From Sporosarcina sp. P33 (GTDB lineage Bacteria > Bacillota > Bacilli > Bacillales_A > Planococcaceae), in contig NZ_CP015027.1 of NCBI RefSeq assembly GCF_002077155.1, forward strand, positions 1,280,501 to 1,344,500: 64,000 nt of DNA, in the 5' to 3' direction. The notes beneath the pieces were generated by a model. It worked only from the letters and a program-made list of their open reading frames with translations. It did not search any database and was not told where the DNA came from. This document shows positions 8,344 through 18,123 of this stretch, piece by piece; positions within the stretch are counted from its first letter, which is position 1; every line of letters starts with the position of its first letter. A program made the position numbers and the translations under genes.

Positions 8344-9753
8344 TCAGAGTAACTTTTCATATAGTTGTTCACTCGACGAATTCAACCCTTGAATTGTAAC
8401 GGCTACACCTTTGCTTTCCAGCTTTTGCACAACTTTCAAGATGGCGCCGACTGCCGATTCATCCCACAGCTGGCTATTTTCAAAATCAATAATAATCTGC
8501 TCTCCCTTTACCTGATCAAACGACTGAATAAACTTCGTCGTAGAAGCAAAGAACAGCGGGCCAATAATTTTATACACTCCTGCTTCATTCACTACGGTCA
8601 CGCGCGAAATCTTCGCGACGAAGAATAAAGCACTCAAGACGACACCTATGACTACACCGATCGCCAGATTATGCGTATATAAAATAACCGCAACCGTGAC
8701 GAGCATCACTGCAGACTCAGAGCGCGGCGCTTGCCTTAAAAACTTGAATGACCCCCAGTTAAATGTCGTCATCGCAACCATCACCATGACTCCCGCAAGA
8801 ACCGGCATAGGAATTTTGATGACCAAATCCCCCAATACAATAATCAAGAACATCAAAAACGCACCGGCAGTCAAAGTAGATAAACGTCCTCTCCCGCCCG
8901 ATTTAATATTGATTACGGATTGGCCGATTAACGCACATCCTGCCATACCGCCAAAAAATCCTGTAATGAAATTGGCGATGCCCTGTCCTCTGGCTTCACG
9001 GTTTTTATTGCTGGGCGTATCTGTCATATCATCAAGTACTTGAGAAGTGAGCAGCGATTCGAGCAAACCGACAATCGACAGCGCCAAAGCGTACGGCAGA
9101 ATAATTTTCAGCGTCTCAAAGTTCAATGGAATATCCGGCAGGAAAAATGTCGGCAATGAATGCGGCATCGTCCCTAAGTCACCGATAGCCTGCAGCTTCA
9201 CACCACTGAGTAGTGCAATCGCCGTCATGACAACAATGGCAATCAGCGGTGCGGGGATTGCCGTGAAAAAACGCGGCACCGTATACACAACTATCAGTGT
9301 GGCGATGGCGAATAGATACGTCATCGTCCCTGCTCCGACTAAGTATGGCAATTGCGTAATGAAAATCATAATACCGAGCGCGTTCACGAATCCAAGCATG
9401 ACGGAATTCGGGATAAAGCGCATTAAATTCGCCACACCGAGTGACCCTAATATGAATTGTATAATACCGGTTAAAACAGTGGCTGCAAGTACATATTGCA
9501 GTCCGTGATTCGCCATCAGGCTGACGAGCACCAATGCCATTGCACCCGTTGCGGCAGAAATCAGACCTGGCCGCCCGCCTACAAACGCAGTAATGACGGC
9601 AATGGTAAACGAAGCATAAAGCGCCACACGCGGATCGACACCAACGATGAACGCAAAAGCCAATGCTTCAGGAATAAGTGCCAGTCCTACGACAATGCCT
9701 GCGAGTATATCCGCACGCACATTCCCAAACCATTGCTGTTGTATAGTTTGCAT
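8344..9753 (-). CDS. SulP family inorganic anion transporter with STAS domain
   Basis: A 469-residue SulP/SLC26 membrane carrier for anions such as sulfate or bicarbonate. The signature near the N-terminus is ALIPEALAFAFIVGVDPRVALYASF, followed by about 10-12 hydrophobic segments and a C-terminal cytoplasmic STAS domain (about 380-469). The start at 9753 is chosen because AAAGGAG lies 7 bases upstream; a 29-codon N-terminal extension is possible but has no ribosome site. The downstream usp gene suggests stress- or bicarbonate-linked regulation. The substrate cannot be told from sequence alone. Confidence 0.88.
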   Translation of the reverse strand: MQTIQQQWFGNVRADILAGIVVGLALIPEALAFAFIVGVDPRVALYASFTIAVITAFVGGRPGLISAATGAMALVLVSLMANHGLQYVLAATVLTGIIQFILGSLGVANLMRFIPNSVMLGFVNALGIMIFITQLPYLVGAGTMTYLFAIATLIVVYTVPRFFTAIPAPLIAIVVMTAIALLSGVKLQAIGDLGTMPHSLPTFFLPDIPLNFETLKIILPYALALSIVGLLESLLTSQVLDDMTDTPSNKNREARGQGIANFITGFFGGMAGCALIGQSVINIKSGGRGRLSTLTAGAFLMFLIIVLGDLVIKIPMPVLAGVMVMVAMTTFNWGSFKFLRQAPRSESAVMLVTVAVILYTHNLAIGVVIGVVLSALFFVAKISRVTVVNEAGVYKIIGPLFFASTTKFIQSFDQVKGEQIIIDFENSQLWDESAVGAILKVVQKLESKGVAVTIQGLNSSSEQLYEKLL

Positions 9754-9975
9754 AGTGTGCTCCTTTCTTGATGTTAAAGCAATTATATAAATAGCTGTTA
9801 ACAGCATACCACCTATATAAAAGATTAGAGTTATTTCCACTGTAAATCAAGAAACTATACCCATATATCACAAACAAAAAAGTTAGTCTTTCCGCCTATT
9901 TTGTAGAAAATTGGGTAAGTAAAAGGTATAGTAGAAGTAGCTAGTTTATTAAAAAGACAGAAGAGGTGATAAGTG

Positions 9976-11661
9976 ATGGGCAAATTTAAAAGTATCAGAG
10001 GAAAGTTACTGACAGGTTTCTCAGTCGTCATTGTCTTAATCATTTTACTTGGCATGTTTATTTTTTCTACACTGCTGGCAAATAACAAAGCAACTGAATC
10101 TATTTTGAAGAAAGAGCTCCCTTTACTGATTGCAGATGAACAGCTCGCACTCGATATGGCGAACCGGATTGCCGCTTCACGCGGTTTTATACTGACAGGT
10201 GAAACGAGTTATAAAAACGTATTTGATCAATACACAGAAGACAGTATAAAACATCAAGAGACCGTGAAAAGAATTGGCACGTCAGACGAAACGATCGATT
10301 TGATGAAAAGAACTGTGGAGTGGCGAGAATACATAACAGAAAATGTCTTTGCTGAATATGAGCGTGGAAATGAAGAATTGGCACAGCGTAATTTGCTCGC
10401 TTCAACTGACGATGCCCGCGAGCTGATGGCTTCCTATGAAAAGGCTGCAGAAGACCGTGAAACGATTATTATTGATATCGAGAAGAATTTGCTTTCAAGC
10501 GGAAATAATACGTTGATACTGGTTACCAGCATCATCGTTCTCGTAATCCTTTTGAGTCTGGCTGTTGCGATTATTACCGCCAATTCCATTTCCAGACCTC
10601 TTCACTTCGTTATGGAGCGCATGAAGCTGATTGCCGGCGGAGACTTAAGCAGTGCACCGTTAGAAACGAACTTACGAGATGAGGTTGGACAATTAATTGA
10701 ATCGACTAATGAAATGAGCGCGAACACACATAGCTTGCTGGATGAAATACATAAAGTAGCCCAGACGGTTTCATCCCAAAGTGAAATGCTTACTCAATCA
10801 GCCGGCGAAGTAAAAGCAGGTACTGCGCAGATTGCCACTACAATGGAAGACTTAGCATACGGCGCAGAATCACAGGCTACAAACGCAAGCAGCCTATCTT
10901 CCTCGATGGAAACGTTTGTATCCAAAGTGATTCATGCCAACGAGAATGGCGCTTATATTCACCAATCATCAAGTGATGTGCTGGAAATGACAGCTGCGGG
11001 CAGTCAGGTCATGAACTCTTCCTCTAAACAAATGGAAATCATTGATCAGATTGTGCATGATGCTGTTGTTAAAGTAGAAGGGCTGGACAAGCATACGCAA
11101 GAAATATCCCAGCTCGTTTCCGTCATTCAGGATATTGCCGCACAAACGAATTTATTGGCATTAAATGCGGCGATAGAGGCAGCGCGGGCCGGCGAGCATG
11201 GAAAAGGTTTTGCTGTAGTAGCAGATGAAGTACGGACTTTGGCAGAACAGTCTTCTGCATCGGTAACGAATATTACCGGTATCGTCCAACAAATCCAGAA
11301 TGAATCCAGTTCTGTCACGAACTCACTGCAAGAAGGATACAAGCAAGTAGAAGAAGGTACAAATCAGATAGAACGCACAGGTGAGACGTTTAGCAGCATT
11401 AGTGAGGCTGTCACCGAAATGGTTCATCGGATTCGCAGCATTTCTGATGATCTACAAGAGATTTCTGAAACCAGTCAATCCATGAGCGGTTCAATAGAAG
11501 AAATTGCAGCGATTACAGAAGAGTCCGCAGCAGGCGTGGAGCAGACTTCCGCATCTTCCCAGCAAGCAAGCAGCGCCATGGAAGAAATCGCGGGCAACTC
11601 CAGTGATTTATCAAACCTTGCAGAAGAATTAAATGAATTAGTACGCAAATTTACATTATAA
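9976..11661 (+). CDS. Methyl-accepting chemotaxis protein
   Basis: A 561-residue chemoreceptor with transmembrane segment 1 near residues 14-36 and a helical extracellular sensor domain of about 140 residues (CHASE3-/four-helix-bundle-like). Transmembrane segment 2 lies near 178-200, followed by a HAMP domain and a long coiled-coil signalling domain. The hairpin tip that contacts CheA/CheW is intact ([20 protein letters not shown]). GAGGTG precedes the start; GTG at 9973 is an alternative start. The gene stands alone with a downstream terminator, and the ligand is unknown. Confidence 0.92.
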   Translation: MGKFKSIRGKLLTGFSVVIVLIILLGMFIFSTLLANNKATESILKKELPLLIADEQLALDMANRIAASRGFILTGETSYKNVFDQYTEDSIKHQETVKRIGTSDETIDLMKRTVEWREYITENVFAEYERGNEELAQRNLLASTDDARELMASYEKAAEDRETIIIDIEKNLLSSGNNTLILVTSIIVLVILLSLAVAIITANSISRPLHFVMERMKLIAGGDLSSAPLETNLRDEVGQLIESTNEMSANTHSLLDEIHKVAQTVSSQSEMLTQSAGEVKAGTAQIATTMEDLAYGAESQATNASSLSSSMETFVSKVIHANENGAYIHQSSSDVLEMTAAGSQVMNSSSKQMEIIDQIVHDAVVKVEGLDKHTQEISQLVSVIQDIAAQTNLLALNAAIEAARAGEHGKGFAVVADEVRTLAEQSSASVTNITGIVQQIQNESSSVTNSLQEGYKQVEEGTNQIERTGETFSSISEAVTEMVHRIRSISDDLQEISETSQSMSGSIEEIAAITEESAAGVEQTSASSQQASSAMEEIAGNSSDLSNLAEELNELVRKFTL

Positions 11662-11667
11662 GAAACC

Positions 11668-11697
11668 AAAAGCGTCTGCCATTGCGCAGACGCTTTT
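11668..11697. terminator. Terminator between mcp and the copper cluster
   Basis: A 12-bp stem (AAAAGCGTCTGC and its complement) with flanking A- and T-tracts lies between the convergent chemoreceptor and YdhK-family genes, and can work in both directions. Confidence 0.85.
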
Positions 11698-11704
11698 ACG
11701 TATT

Positions 11705-12298
11705 TCACTTTATGTCAGACAGTTCACTGTCTACGACCCATTTGTGATTCTTCACTTCATCTCCGCCAGTGGTCGGCATATAGTCGATCATATAGACTGT
11801 CGTATCTTCAGATGACTCAATGACCGCTTCTGCACCTTTCATCCCTTCCATATGATCAGCAAGTACAGTCACTTCTGCACCGTCTTCAAATACTTCTTCC
11901 CCGGCGCCTTCTATCTCTTCGTGAACGACCCACTTATGATCTTTCACTTTTTCTCCGCCATCTGCAAGCGTATACGTAATGACATATGCAACCGTATCAT
12001 ATGCGCCTACAATCGTTGCTTCTGCGCCTTTCATCCCCGGCATATGATCTGTTTCAATAACAGCTTTACTGCCTACGGGAAATGCAGGATCTTCTGCCGT
12101 CTGCAGCCCTTCAGGCACTTCCCCGTCGCTCGCATGCTCCATTTCAATATCCGCTTGTGGTGATTCTTCTTCCGTGTTTACATCTTCTTGCGGTGTTTGC
12201 TCTTCTGCAGGTTTTTCCTCATCCGCTGTATTAGCGCCGCATGCCCCTACTACGAGAATGAGGGAAGTGCCAATTGCCAGCATAGATTTCTTCATCAT
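11705..12298 (-). CDS. YdhK family (DUF1541) lipoprotein
   Basis: A 197-residue predicted lipoprotein with a signal peptide ending in a lipobox (VVGAC), then an acidic low-complexity linker (about 25-60) and two tandem DUF1541 repeats. Each repeat holds the pattern DHMxGMKGAEA...KDHKWVV or KNHKWVV. His/Met-rich positions (DHMPGMKG, DHMEGMKG) suit copper binding at the cell surface, which is inference. It is the last gene of the putative copper operon, 178 bases downstream of the multicopper oxidase. The ATG or the following ATG codon is preceded by AAGGGA. Confidence 0.85.
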   Translation of the reverse strand: MMKKSMLAIGTSLILVVGACGANTADEEKPAEEQTPQEDVNTEEESPQADIEMEHASDGEVPEGLQTAEDPAFPVGSKAVIETDHMPGMKGAEATIVGAYDTVAYVITYTLADGGEKVKDHKWVVHEEIEGAGEEVFEDGAEVTVLADHMEGMKGAEAVIESSEDTTVYMIDYMPTTGGDEVKNHKWVVDSELSDIK

Positions 12299-12476
12299 CG
12301 CTTCATCCCTTTAGGTTATATTTTGCCGGTCATCTTCCGGAATTTACTGAGTCCTTTCATGAATGGACTATTTTTATTCTTCCCGCGAAAATTGAGGCAA
12401 AACATATATTCAGGAAGTCCTTAAAAACTCCTTATTTACGGACTCACGCATATCCCCATTGTCAATGATCCTGCCG

Positions 12477-13985
12477 TTACTTCACTTCTATTTGCCCCAT
12501 CATGCCGTTGTCCTCATGCTCTAAAATGTGGCAATGGAACATATACACACCTTTATGCTTAAACTGTATCGCGATTTTCACTTTCTCACCGGGGTGAACG
12601 GCTATACTGTCTTTCCAGCCTCTTTCATTTTCTGCAGGTTCTGCTCCGTCTCTTGAAATGACCTTAAATTGTGCTCCGTGAATATGGAACGGATGAATCA
12701 TTCCGCCCATCATATCTTTCTTGTTGTAGATTTCCCATACCTCTGTAACACCTTGCTGCTGGGTAAAATCTATTCTATTCGGGTCAAATTTTTTCCCGTT
12801 AATTTCCACATGGTTCATCATGCCAAACAGTTCAATATGTTTAGTAACCGGCATGTTCTTTTCTTCATCTGTTACAGAAAAATCATTCAGTTGTTTTGAC
12901 GTTTGTGCAACCTCTGTTTCTTCATCTGACACTTCAAACGGCAAAAGGACGGATCCGTCTTCATTAACTAACGACACACCTTTTGATGTATCTGCCTTGG
13001 AAAAATCAACTACTATTTCTGCCCGCTCAGAAGGCGTCAGTGTCACTTCGTTCAATGTAACCGGCTCATTCAAGAAGCCCCCGTCAGTTGCGATTTGAAC
13101 GAATGAATCTCCAGTATTTAATGAAAACGTGTAGTTCCTCGCATTTGATCCGTTAAGTAAGCGGAGACGCACTTTTTCCTTCCCTACTGTTAAGAAAGGA
13201 TCTGCTGTACCATTTACTAATAACGTATCGCCTATCGTTCCGTCATCGTTCATTGCCGTTTTATAGTCTAATTGGCGCTGCTCCGTAAAGAAGCGGTCCT
13301 GGAAAATCAAAGGAATGTCATTCTTCCCGTATTCTTTAGGGATTTCTAACTTGTCCGAGTTAGCGTCTTCAATATAAATCAATCCTGCAAGACCTTTGTA
13401 CACTTGTTCTGCGGTCTTGCCTTCCGGATGCGGATGGAACCATAACGTAGCAGCCTCTTGTGTCACTTCAAACTGTATAGTTTCTTGTTCATCCGGTTTA
13501 AGTGTTTTATGGGGCCCGCCATCTGCTTCGCCGGACACTTCCAAGCCATGCCAATGAAATGTTGTCTCCTCGTCCAATTTATTTGCGGTGTGAATGGTGG
13601 CCGTCTCCCCTTTTTTCAATTGAAGAACGGGTCCTAATAAATCTCCGTTATATCCTAACGTCTCTGTCGTTATACCATCGAAAATTTCTGCTTCACCTTT
13701 TTGGGCCGTCACCGTATACTCTGTCCCGCTCGCTGCTTCACTTGTCAGTAACGGCGGAATGTTTAGTTCATTCTTTCCTGAAGAGTCTTTTAACGGCAAT
13801 ACATTATCATGACTCATATGTCCATGGCCCATTTGGGATGAGTCCATCATAGAATCGTGCATTTCTTGATTGTTTTGATGCATCATATGCTGATTAGTCT
13901 CATCCTTAGACTGCGTATCGTTGCTGCAGCCGCTTATAAGCAGTACACCCATAAGAAAAACGAAAGCTTTATTTTTAATCCTCAT
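12477..13985 (-). CDS. Multicopper oxidase lipoprotein
   Basis: A 502-residue laccase-type multicopper oxidase. It has a lipoprotein signal peptide with Cys20 in LISGC, then a Met/His-rich segment (about 33-60). All four copper motifs are intact: HWHG (144-147), HPH (184-186), HPFHIHG (431-437) and HCHILEHEDNGMM (484-496), the last giving the type 1 site with a Met axial ligand. It probably oxidises Cu(I) or organic substrates outside the membrane. GAAGGGGATAG precedes the ATG. It sits among a CcdA-like membrane protein, a YdhK lipoprotein and a two-component system, supporting copper tolerance. Confidence 0.92.
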   Translation of the reverse strand: MRIKNKAFVFLMGVLLISGCSNDTQSKDETNQHMMHQNNQEMHDSMMDSSQMGHGHMSHDNVLPLKDSSGKNELNIPPLLTSEAASGTEYTVTAQKGEAEIFDGITTETLGYNGDLLGPVLQLKKGETATIHTANKLDEETTFHWHGLEVSGEADGGPHKTLKPDEQETIQFEVTQEAATLWFHPHPEGKTAEQVYKGLAGLIYIEDANSDKLEIPKEYGKNDIPLIFQDRFFTEQRQLDYKTAMNDDGTIGDTLLVNGTADPFLTVGKEKVRLRLLNGSNARNYTFSLNTGDSFVQIATDGGFLNEPVTLNEVTLTPSERAEIVVDFSKADTSKGVSLVNEDGSVLLPFEVSDEETEVAQTSKQLNDFSVTDEEKNMPVTKHIELFGMMNHVEINGKKFDPNRIDFTQQQGVTEVWEIYNKKDMMGGMIHPFHIHGAQFKVISRDGAEPAENERGWKDSIAVHPGEKVKIAIQFKHKGVYMFHCHILEHEDNGMMGQIEVK

Positions 13986-14143
13986 TGAACTATCCCCTTC
14001 ATCTGTTGTATGTAAGTGCAGTATAGCAAGAACTTATGAAAAAACTGTGCACGCCGATGATCTATGTCTGCAATTACGCTTTGTTGCGGTATGCTCCTGA
14101 ATAGGTTTACTTGAATCTGATGTAAAACGAGCCACACTATGTA

Positions 14144-14878
14144 TCACATTCCCCAATACGTAATCGTATCAAGCAGGCCAATTGTCACTAATAGGACACC
14201 GGCTGCCCGCTGAACTATTCTTGCCGTTTTCATACTGCTTTTCATCACATGTCTTTTTGCGTCGACTAGCCAGATGAAGAAAAATAAAGCGAGCAGCGGA
14301 ATGGATGTAGCAATACCAAAAACAGCCGGCAATATAAATCCGTGCGGAGCAGTCACAGCTAAGGGCATTAACCATAAAAAAAATAAGACAAACATCGTCG
14401 GACAGAATGCCAGCGAAAAGCTGACTCCCAGCATGAAGGAACCTGCTTTTCCGTTTCTCATTTTAACGGGAACATATTGCGTGATTTTATTTAGAAAACC
14501 TAATTTCATGACACCGAGCAAAACCAATCCAGTAGCGATGATCAGCGGACCAATGAATTTGCGGAATAACGCGAAGTAACCGATTAAGGCGCTTTGAAAT
14601 GTTTCTCCCAGCCACCAAACAAGAAATCCGAGCAAGCTGAAAACGGCTGCCTTCCCTGCTATAAAAGAAGTAACTTCTGCTATATTTTCTTTTAATTGAA
14701 TGGAACGATTTCCATAAAGCGTAATGGCACTCATATTTCCAGTGAGTTGACAAGGCGCTGCAGCACCGAGCAAACCTAAGAGCAGAGCTGAAATCATCGG
14801 GCTGTTTTCGAACGTTAAGAGCAAGGTATTCACCGGCTCGGTAATGAGTTGACTTATACTCGATAATAAATTATACAA
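14144..14878 (-). CDS. CcdA/DsbD-type membrane protein
   Basis: About 244 residues with six hydrophobic segments. Two conserved cysteine positions, AAPCQLTGN and LAFCPTMFVL, lie in equivalent membrane segments. This is the pattern of the CcdA/DsbD transmembrane electron-transfer family, which moves reducing power across the membrane for thiol or copper-protein maturation. The start is uncertain: the TTG at 14878 follows AAGGAAGGTG with about 9 bases spacing, while a GTG at 14890 is too close to that site. It precedes the multicopper oxidase gene, so a role in keeping copper or cysteine ligands reduced is inferred. Confidence 0.78.
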   Translation of the reverse strand: MYNLLSSISQLITEPVNTLLLTFENSPMISALLLGLLGAAAPCQLTGNMSAITLYGNRSIQLKENIAEVTSFIAGKAAVFSLLGFLVWWLGETFQSALIGYFALFRKFIGPLIIATGLVLLGVMKLGFLNKITQYVPVKMRNGKAGSFMLGVSFSLAFCPTMFVLFFLWLMPLAVTAPHGFILPAVFGIATSIPLLALFFFIWLVDAKRHVMKSSMKTARIVQRAAGVLLVTIGLLDTITYWGM

Positions 14879-14977
14879 AGCAGCTGACACCTTCCTTATA
14901 AATCTTTCAGCGAATCTTCACCCGCTGGCAGCATCACCGGACAAGCGGGCAAACTACCCGCATACTTGTTTCCTTGC

Positions 14978-15649
14978 TCAGCTCCACTTGTATCCTATCC
15001 CCCATACAGTTTTCAGGAATTCATCATTTGGAAACTCTGCATTTTTCAATTTATCGCGCAAGTTTCGTATGTGCGAATCCACTGTCCGTATATCAGTATA
15101 CGTATTATAATCCCAGGCGGCATGCATTAATTGCTCCCTTGTTAACGTCCGCTTCGGCTGAGTGATAAGCGCTTCAATGATGTAGTACTCTTTCAGCGTC
15201 AGCTGGATACTTTTATCTTTGTAATGCAGTGAATACGAGTCGCTGTTTAACACAAAGTCACCATGTACAATATGTCCTGAATCCTCTATCGGAGCACGCC
15301 GCAAAACCGCGTTCACCCTGGCGATCAGTTCACGTTCATCAAACGGCTTCGTAATATAGTCGTCCGCCCCCGTATTCAAGCCTTTCACTAAATCGTTCTT
15401 ATCTGTCCTGGCAGTAAGCATGATCACCGGAACATCCGAAAACTTGCGTATTTCCGTACAAACTTCCCAGCCATCCATATTTGGCATCATAATATCAAGC
15501 AGCACCAAATCAACCGGCTCTTCCTGCAATCGTTCCAGTCCCTCCGGCCCGTTAGTCGCCTTTATGCAACGAAACTCTTGCGGTTCCAGAAACAATTCCA
15601 GTAAATCCAACATTCTGTGTTCGTCATCTATAAGTAAAATTGTTCGCAT
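14978..15649 (-). CDS. OmpR-family response regulator (copper-type cluster)
   Basis: A 223-residue response regulator with a receiver domain (acidic pair IDDE; phospho-acceptor Asp52 in LVLLDIMMPNMDG; conserved Lys in TKPFD) and a C-terminal winged-helix DNA-binding domain ending in VWGIGYKWS. The ATG at 15649 follows GGGGTG; a TTG 5 codons upstream is less likely. It follows the sensor kinase gene by 18 bases and precedes the CcdA-like gene, so kinase and regulator probably control the whole cluster in response to copper or envelope stress. Confidence 0.9.
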   Translation of the reverse strand: MRTILLIDDEHRMLDLLELFLEPQEFRCIKATNGPEGLERLQEEPVDLVLLDIMMPNMDGWEVCTEIRKFSDVPVIMLTARTDKNDLVKGLNTGADDYITKPFDERELIARVNAVLRRAPIEDSGHIVHGDFVLNSDSYSLHYKDKSIQLTLKEYYIIEALITQPKRTLTREQLMHAAWDYNTYTDIRTVDSHIRNLRDKLKNAEFPNDEFLKTVWGIGYKWS

Positions 15650-15667
15650 CTGCCTGCACCCCAATCA

Positions 15668-17026
15668 TCAGATTGTAATTATGAATGTACTGCCTTTTCC
15701 TGCTTCACTTTTTACTGTAATCGTTCCGCCATGTGCTTCAACGAGTTCTTTTACAATCGCCAATCCTAATCCCGAGCCCCCAAATGCTCTTGAGCGTGAT
15801 TTTTCCACACGATACAACTTATCAAAGATCCTGTCGATTTCATTAGATGGAATCCCCATTCCTTCATCCGTTACTGACAAAACCGTCTGCTGCTGCTCCT
15901 GATAAATTTCCAATGTGACTGTCGTCTGCTCATCCGAGTATTTCAATGCGTTATCCAGTAAATTCAGTACGATTTGTTCTAATCGAATTCGATCGGCAAC
16001 TAGCTGAAAATCCTCTTTACAGCTCATGACCAGCCTGATTTTTTTCATGTCAAACGACGGAGCCATGAGGCGGTTCATATCCTCGATAAATTCTTGTGCT
16101 GAAAACTGGCTTCTCGTTACCGTGAATGTGACTTCATCCATTTTTGCCAGTTCCATCAAATCTTTGACTAAGTCCTTCATGCGATTGGATTCTTCTGCAA
16201 TAATCTGCAAATAATGATTCCGCTCCCCGTCAGACAATTCTTCTCTCATCGCCACTTTCAAATATCCGATTAAGTAGGTAAGCGGTGTGCTTAATTCATG
16301 AGAGACAGATGCCAAAAATTCATTGCGTTCCGTTTTCATTTTTTCCAGATCTGTTGCCAATTTCATAATAGCCGCTGATAATTCTCCCAGTTCATCATTG
16401 CTTGCCCCTGGAAGACTCACATCAAATTTTCCTTCACTCAGCCTTTCTGTCGCTTCCTTCATGCGAATCAGCGGCCGGGTAAGAAACTTCGACAGAATGA
16501 AGTAAATAATAAATAAAATTACGATACTAACTGAGCCTGCCAATCCAAAATGCAGATTTAACTTTTGAACCAGCATTTCAATTGGCTGGCTGCTCTGAAA
16601 CATCACAACATAGCCCGATTGGCCTGCGCCAGCTTTATAAGGGTGGACACTTGCGATGAAGGGTGAATTCTTCCAGTCCGTCACTACTATCCGATCTGTT
16701 TCATCATTTTTGCTAATTAGTGATAAAGCGGATGAAAAGTTCTCTAGGCTGTCAGCTGAGCTGCTGATGATTTCACGTTTCTCATCTGTAATAATGACTT
16801 CCCTTTCTTTTCCCGTTTCCATTAATACAATGTGTGCTATCGTTTTATCGGAATAATAATCTTCCAGCACATCACGATGATTGCTGCCGCTCGCAAGCAG
16901 CCGTGAATATTCTTCATCCACCCTTGCGTGAATAATATTTTGATGCAAATAAATCATTAATACCGATTCAAGCAGCAAGAAAATGATAATAAAAGAAGCC
17001 GCTAGCTTTGTTGAGATTTTATTCAT
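15668..17026 (-). CDS. Sensor histidine kinase (copper-type cluster)
   Basis: A 452-residue membrane sensor kinase with TM1 near residues 8-28, an extracytoplasmic domain of about 120 residues, TM2 near 150-170, a HAMP domain, HisKA with the phospho-accepting His in SVSHELSTPLTYL, and an HATPase domain (NALKY, DEGMGIP, GGSGLGLAI). GGGGTGG lies 5 bases before the ATG at 17026. It is the first gene of the minus-strand cluster, and kinase-before-regulator order is less common than the reverse. The stimulus is inferred from the copper-related downstream genes. Confidence 0.9.
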   Translation of the reverse strand: MNKISTKLAASFIIIFLLLESVLMIYLHQNIIHARVDEEYSRLLASGSNHRDVLEDYYSDKTIAHIVLMETGKEREVIITDEKREIISSSADSLENFSSALSLISKNDETDRIVVTDWKNSPFIASVHPYKAGAGQSGYVVMFQSSQPIEMLVQKLNLHFGLAGSVSIVILFIIYFILSKFLTRPLIRMKEATERLSEGKFDVSLPGASNDELGELSAAIMKLATDLEKMKTERNEFLASVSHELSTPLTYLIGYLKVAMREELSDGERNHYLQIIAEESNRMKDLVKDLMELAKMDEVTFTVTRSQFSAQEFIEDMNRLMAPSFDMKKIRLVMSCKEDFQLVADRIRLEQIVLNLLDNALKYSDEQTTVTLEIYQEQQQTVLSVTDEGMGIPSNEIDRIFDKLYRVEKSRSRAFGGSGLGLAIVKELVEAHGGTITVKSEAGKGSTFIITI

Positions 17027-17127
17027 TAAACCACCCCGTAAATACAGTATAGGAAAAGAATATGAAAAAATTATGCAGACGGACTTGTAGGAATACAGGC
17101 CAGCTGTCATATCTTAGCCATAGAAAA

Positions 17128-17160
17128 AGGATGCCCGACTCTGAACTTCCCGGACATCCT
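17128..17160 (-). terminator. Intrinsic terminator of exonuclease gene
   Basis: An AGGATG-CCG stem with one A/C mismatch, followed on the minus strand by TTTTT, sits 10 bases past the exonuclease stop codon. Confidence 0.65.
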
Positions 17161-17169
17161 GATCGATTG

Positions 17170-17742
17170 TTAGAACCTCGTTTTTGCAGGTTTCTTCATC
17201 GGCGACTTATTCATCAAATAAGAAATGAACGTCTCCTCCGTAAGATGAGGATTTGATGAATTCAGCAGAACCGCCAGATTCTTTGCATCATCCAGCGCTC
17301 TGTGGGCGTTATGCACCTGAATCCGGTGCGCTCTCAACAGCTGCTGCAGCTTGCCATTTTCAAACCCGTAGTTCTTCCATTTGATTTGCCTGACAGAGCA
17401 ATACCAGTCCATGTCGAGCGTTTCAGGCAATAACCGGCTGACAAATCCCCGGTCGAATGACGCATTATGCGCGACAATCCCGTCAGCCCGGTCTAGTATT
17501 GTCAAAATTTTATCCATATCCAAAGACTTGCCTCTTACCATCTGATCTGTAATACCTGTCAGGTTCGTAATAGTTGGTGATATGGAATAGAAAGGTTCCT
17601 GAAACTCGCAGTATTCATCAGCTACCCTGACTATACGATGATCTTCATACTCCCCGAGCATAACGCCCAGCTCGATCACTTCACTTGCTTCTGCACTCAT
17701 CCCTGTCGTTTCTACGTCAATGAACGCTATATGTTTTGTCAT
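17170..17742 (-). CDS. DnaQ-like DEDDh 3'-5' exonuclease
   Basis: A 190-residue single-domain exonuclease of the DnaQ/epsilon superfamily. Exo I is FIDVETTG (Asp9, Glu11), Exo II is IVAHNASFDRGF, and Exo III is HRALDDAKN with the DEDDh His. It removes nucleotides from 3' ends using two metal ions. The target is unknown; it resembles stand-alone proofreading-type exonucleases of Bacillales. AAAGGAG precedes the ATG. It is a single-gene unit with its own terminator. Confidence 0.9.
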   Translation of the reverse strand: MTKHIAFIDVETTGMSAEASEVIELGVMLGEYEDHRIVRVADEYCEFQEPFYSISPTITNLTGITDQMVRGKSLDMDKILTILDRADGIVAHNASFDRGFVSRLLPETLDMDWYCSVRQIKWKNYGFENGKLQQLLRAHRIQVHNAHRALDDAKNLAVLLNSSNPHLTEETFISYLMNKSPMKKPAKTRF

Positions 17743-17888
17743 GTAAAAAACTCCTTTACACTCTATTTAAAACCGTGTACCCGCGCGGTTCAGAATCATT
17801 TGTATCCTATTAGTATATCAGCATTTCAGCGCATTGTATGCGAATTAAACTGGACGACAGCCAGTACAATCTGGTTTATATGCATAAG

Positions 17889-17917
17889 TTGCGAGATAAA
17901 TCGGCGTATTGTATACT
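17889..17917 (+). promoter_or_regulatory. Promoter of the TPP-riboswitch operon
   Basis: A -35 box TTGCGA (17889-17894) and -10 box TATACT (17912-17917) with 17-base spacing lie directly upstream of the riboswitch. Confidence 0.7.
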
Positions 17918-17934
17918 AGGACTGCTTACATAAT

Positions 17935-18032
17935 TGTCCGTACGGGTGCTTGAGTGAATCAGGCTGAGATTGCAGGTAAAGCCGCTGCTGACCGTTTATC
18001 TGATCTGGGTAATGCCAGCGTAGAGAGCATGT
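17935..18032 (+). ncRNA. TPP riboswitch (THI element)
   Basis: The conserved thi-box sequences are present in order: the pyrimidine-sensor strand with GGCTGAGAT near 17962, ACCG near 17991, and CTGATCTGGGTAATGCCAGCG at about 18000-18020. It stands between a sigma-A-like promoter and an intrinsic terminator, ahead of a thiamine/HMP ECF transporter. It should switch the operon off when thiamine pyrophosphate is abundant. Confidence 0.95.
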
Positions 18033-18066
18033 TCGATGGAATATACAGGGATCATTTCCTTCCACG

Positions 18067-18093
18067 GCCGTCTGCTCTTCAGACGGCTTTTTT
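18067..18093 (+). terminator. Riboswitch expression-platform terminator
   Basis: GCCGTCTG pairs with CAGACGGC across CTCTT and is followed by six T residues. Its position just after the TPP aptamer marks it as the transcription-termination output of the riboswitch. Confidence 0.9.
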
Positions 18094-18123
18094 GTATAGA
18101 CAAATGAGAAGGAGTGAAAGATC

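Noticed and set aside
9047-9508. A 153-codon plus-strand frame inside the SulP gene
   Set aside because: It is antisense to well-conserved membrane segments of SulP; a mirror frame only.
9780-9972. Sigma-D type promoter for the chemoreceptor
   Set aside because: No TAAA-N15-GCCGATAA match was found; the TATAGT present has no -35 box at standard spacing.
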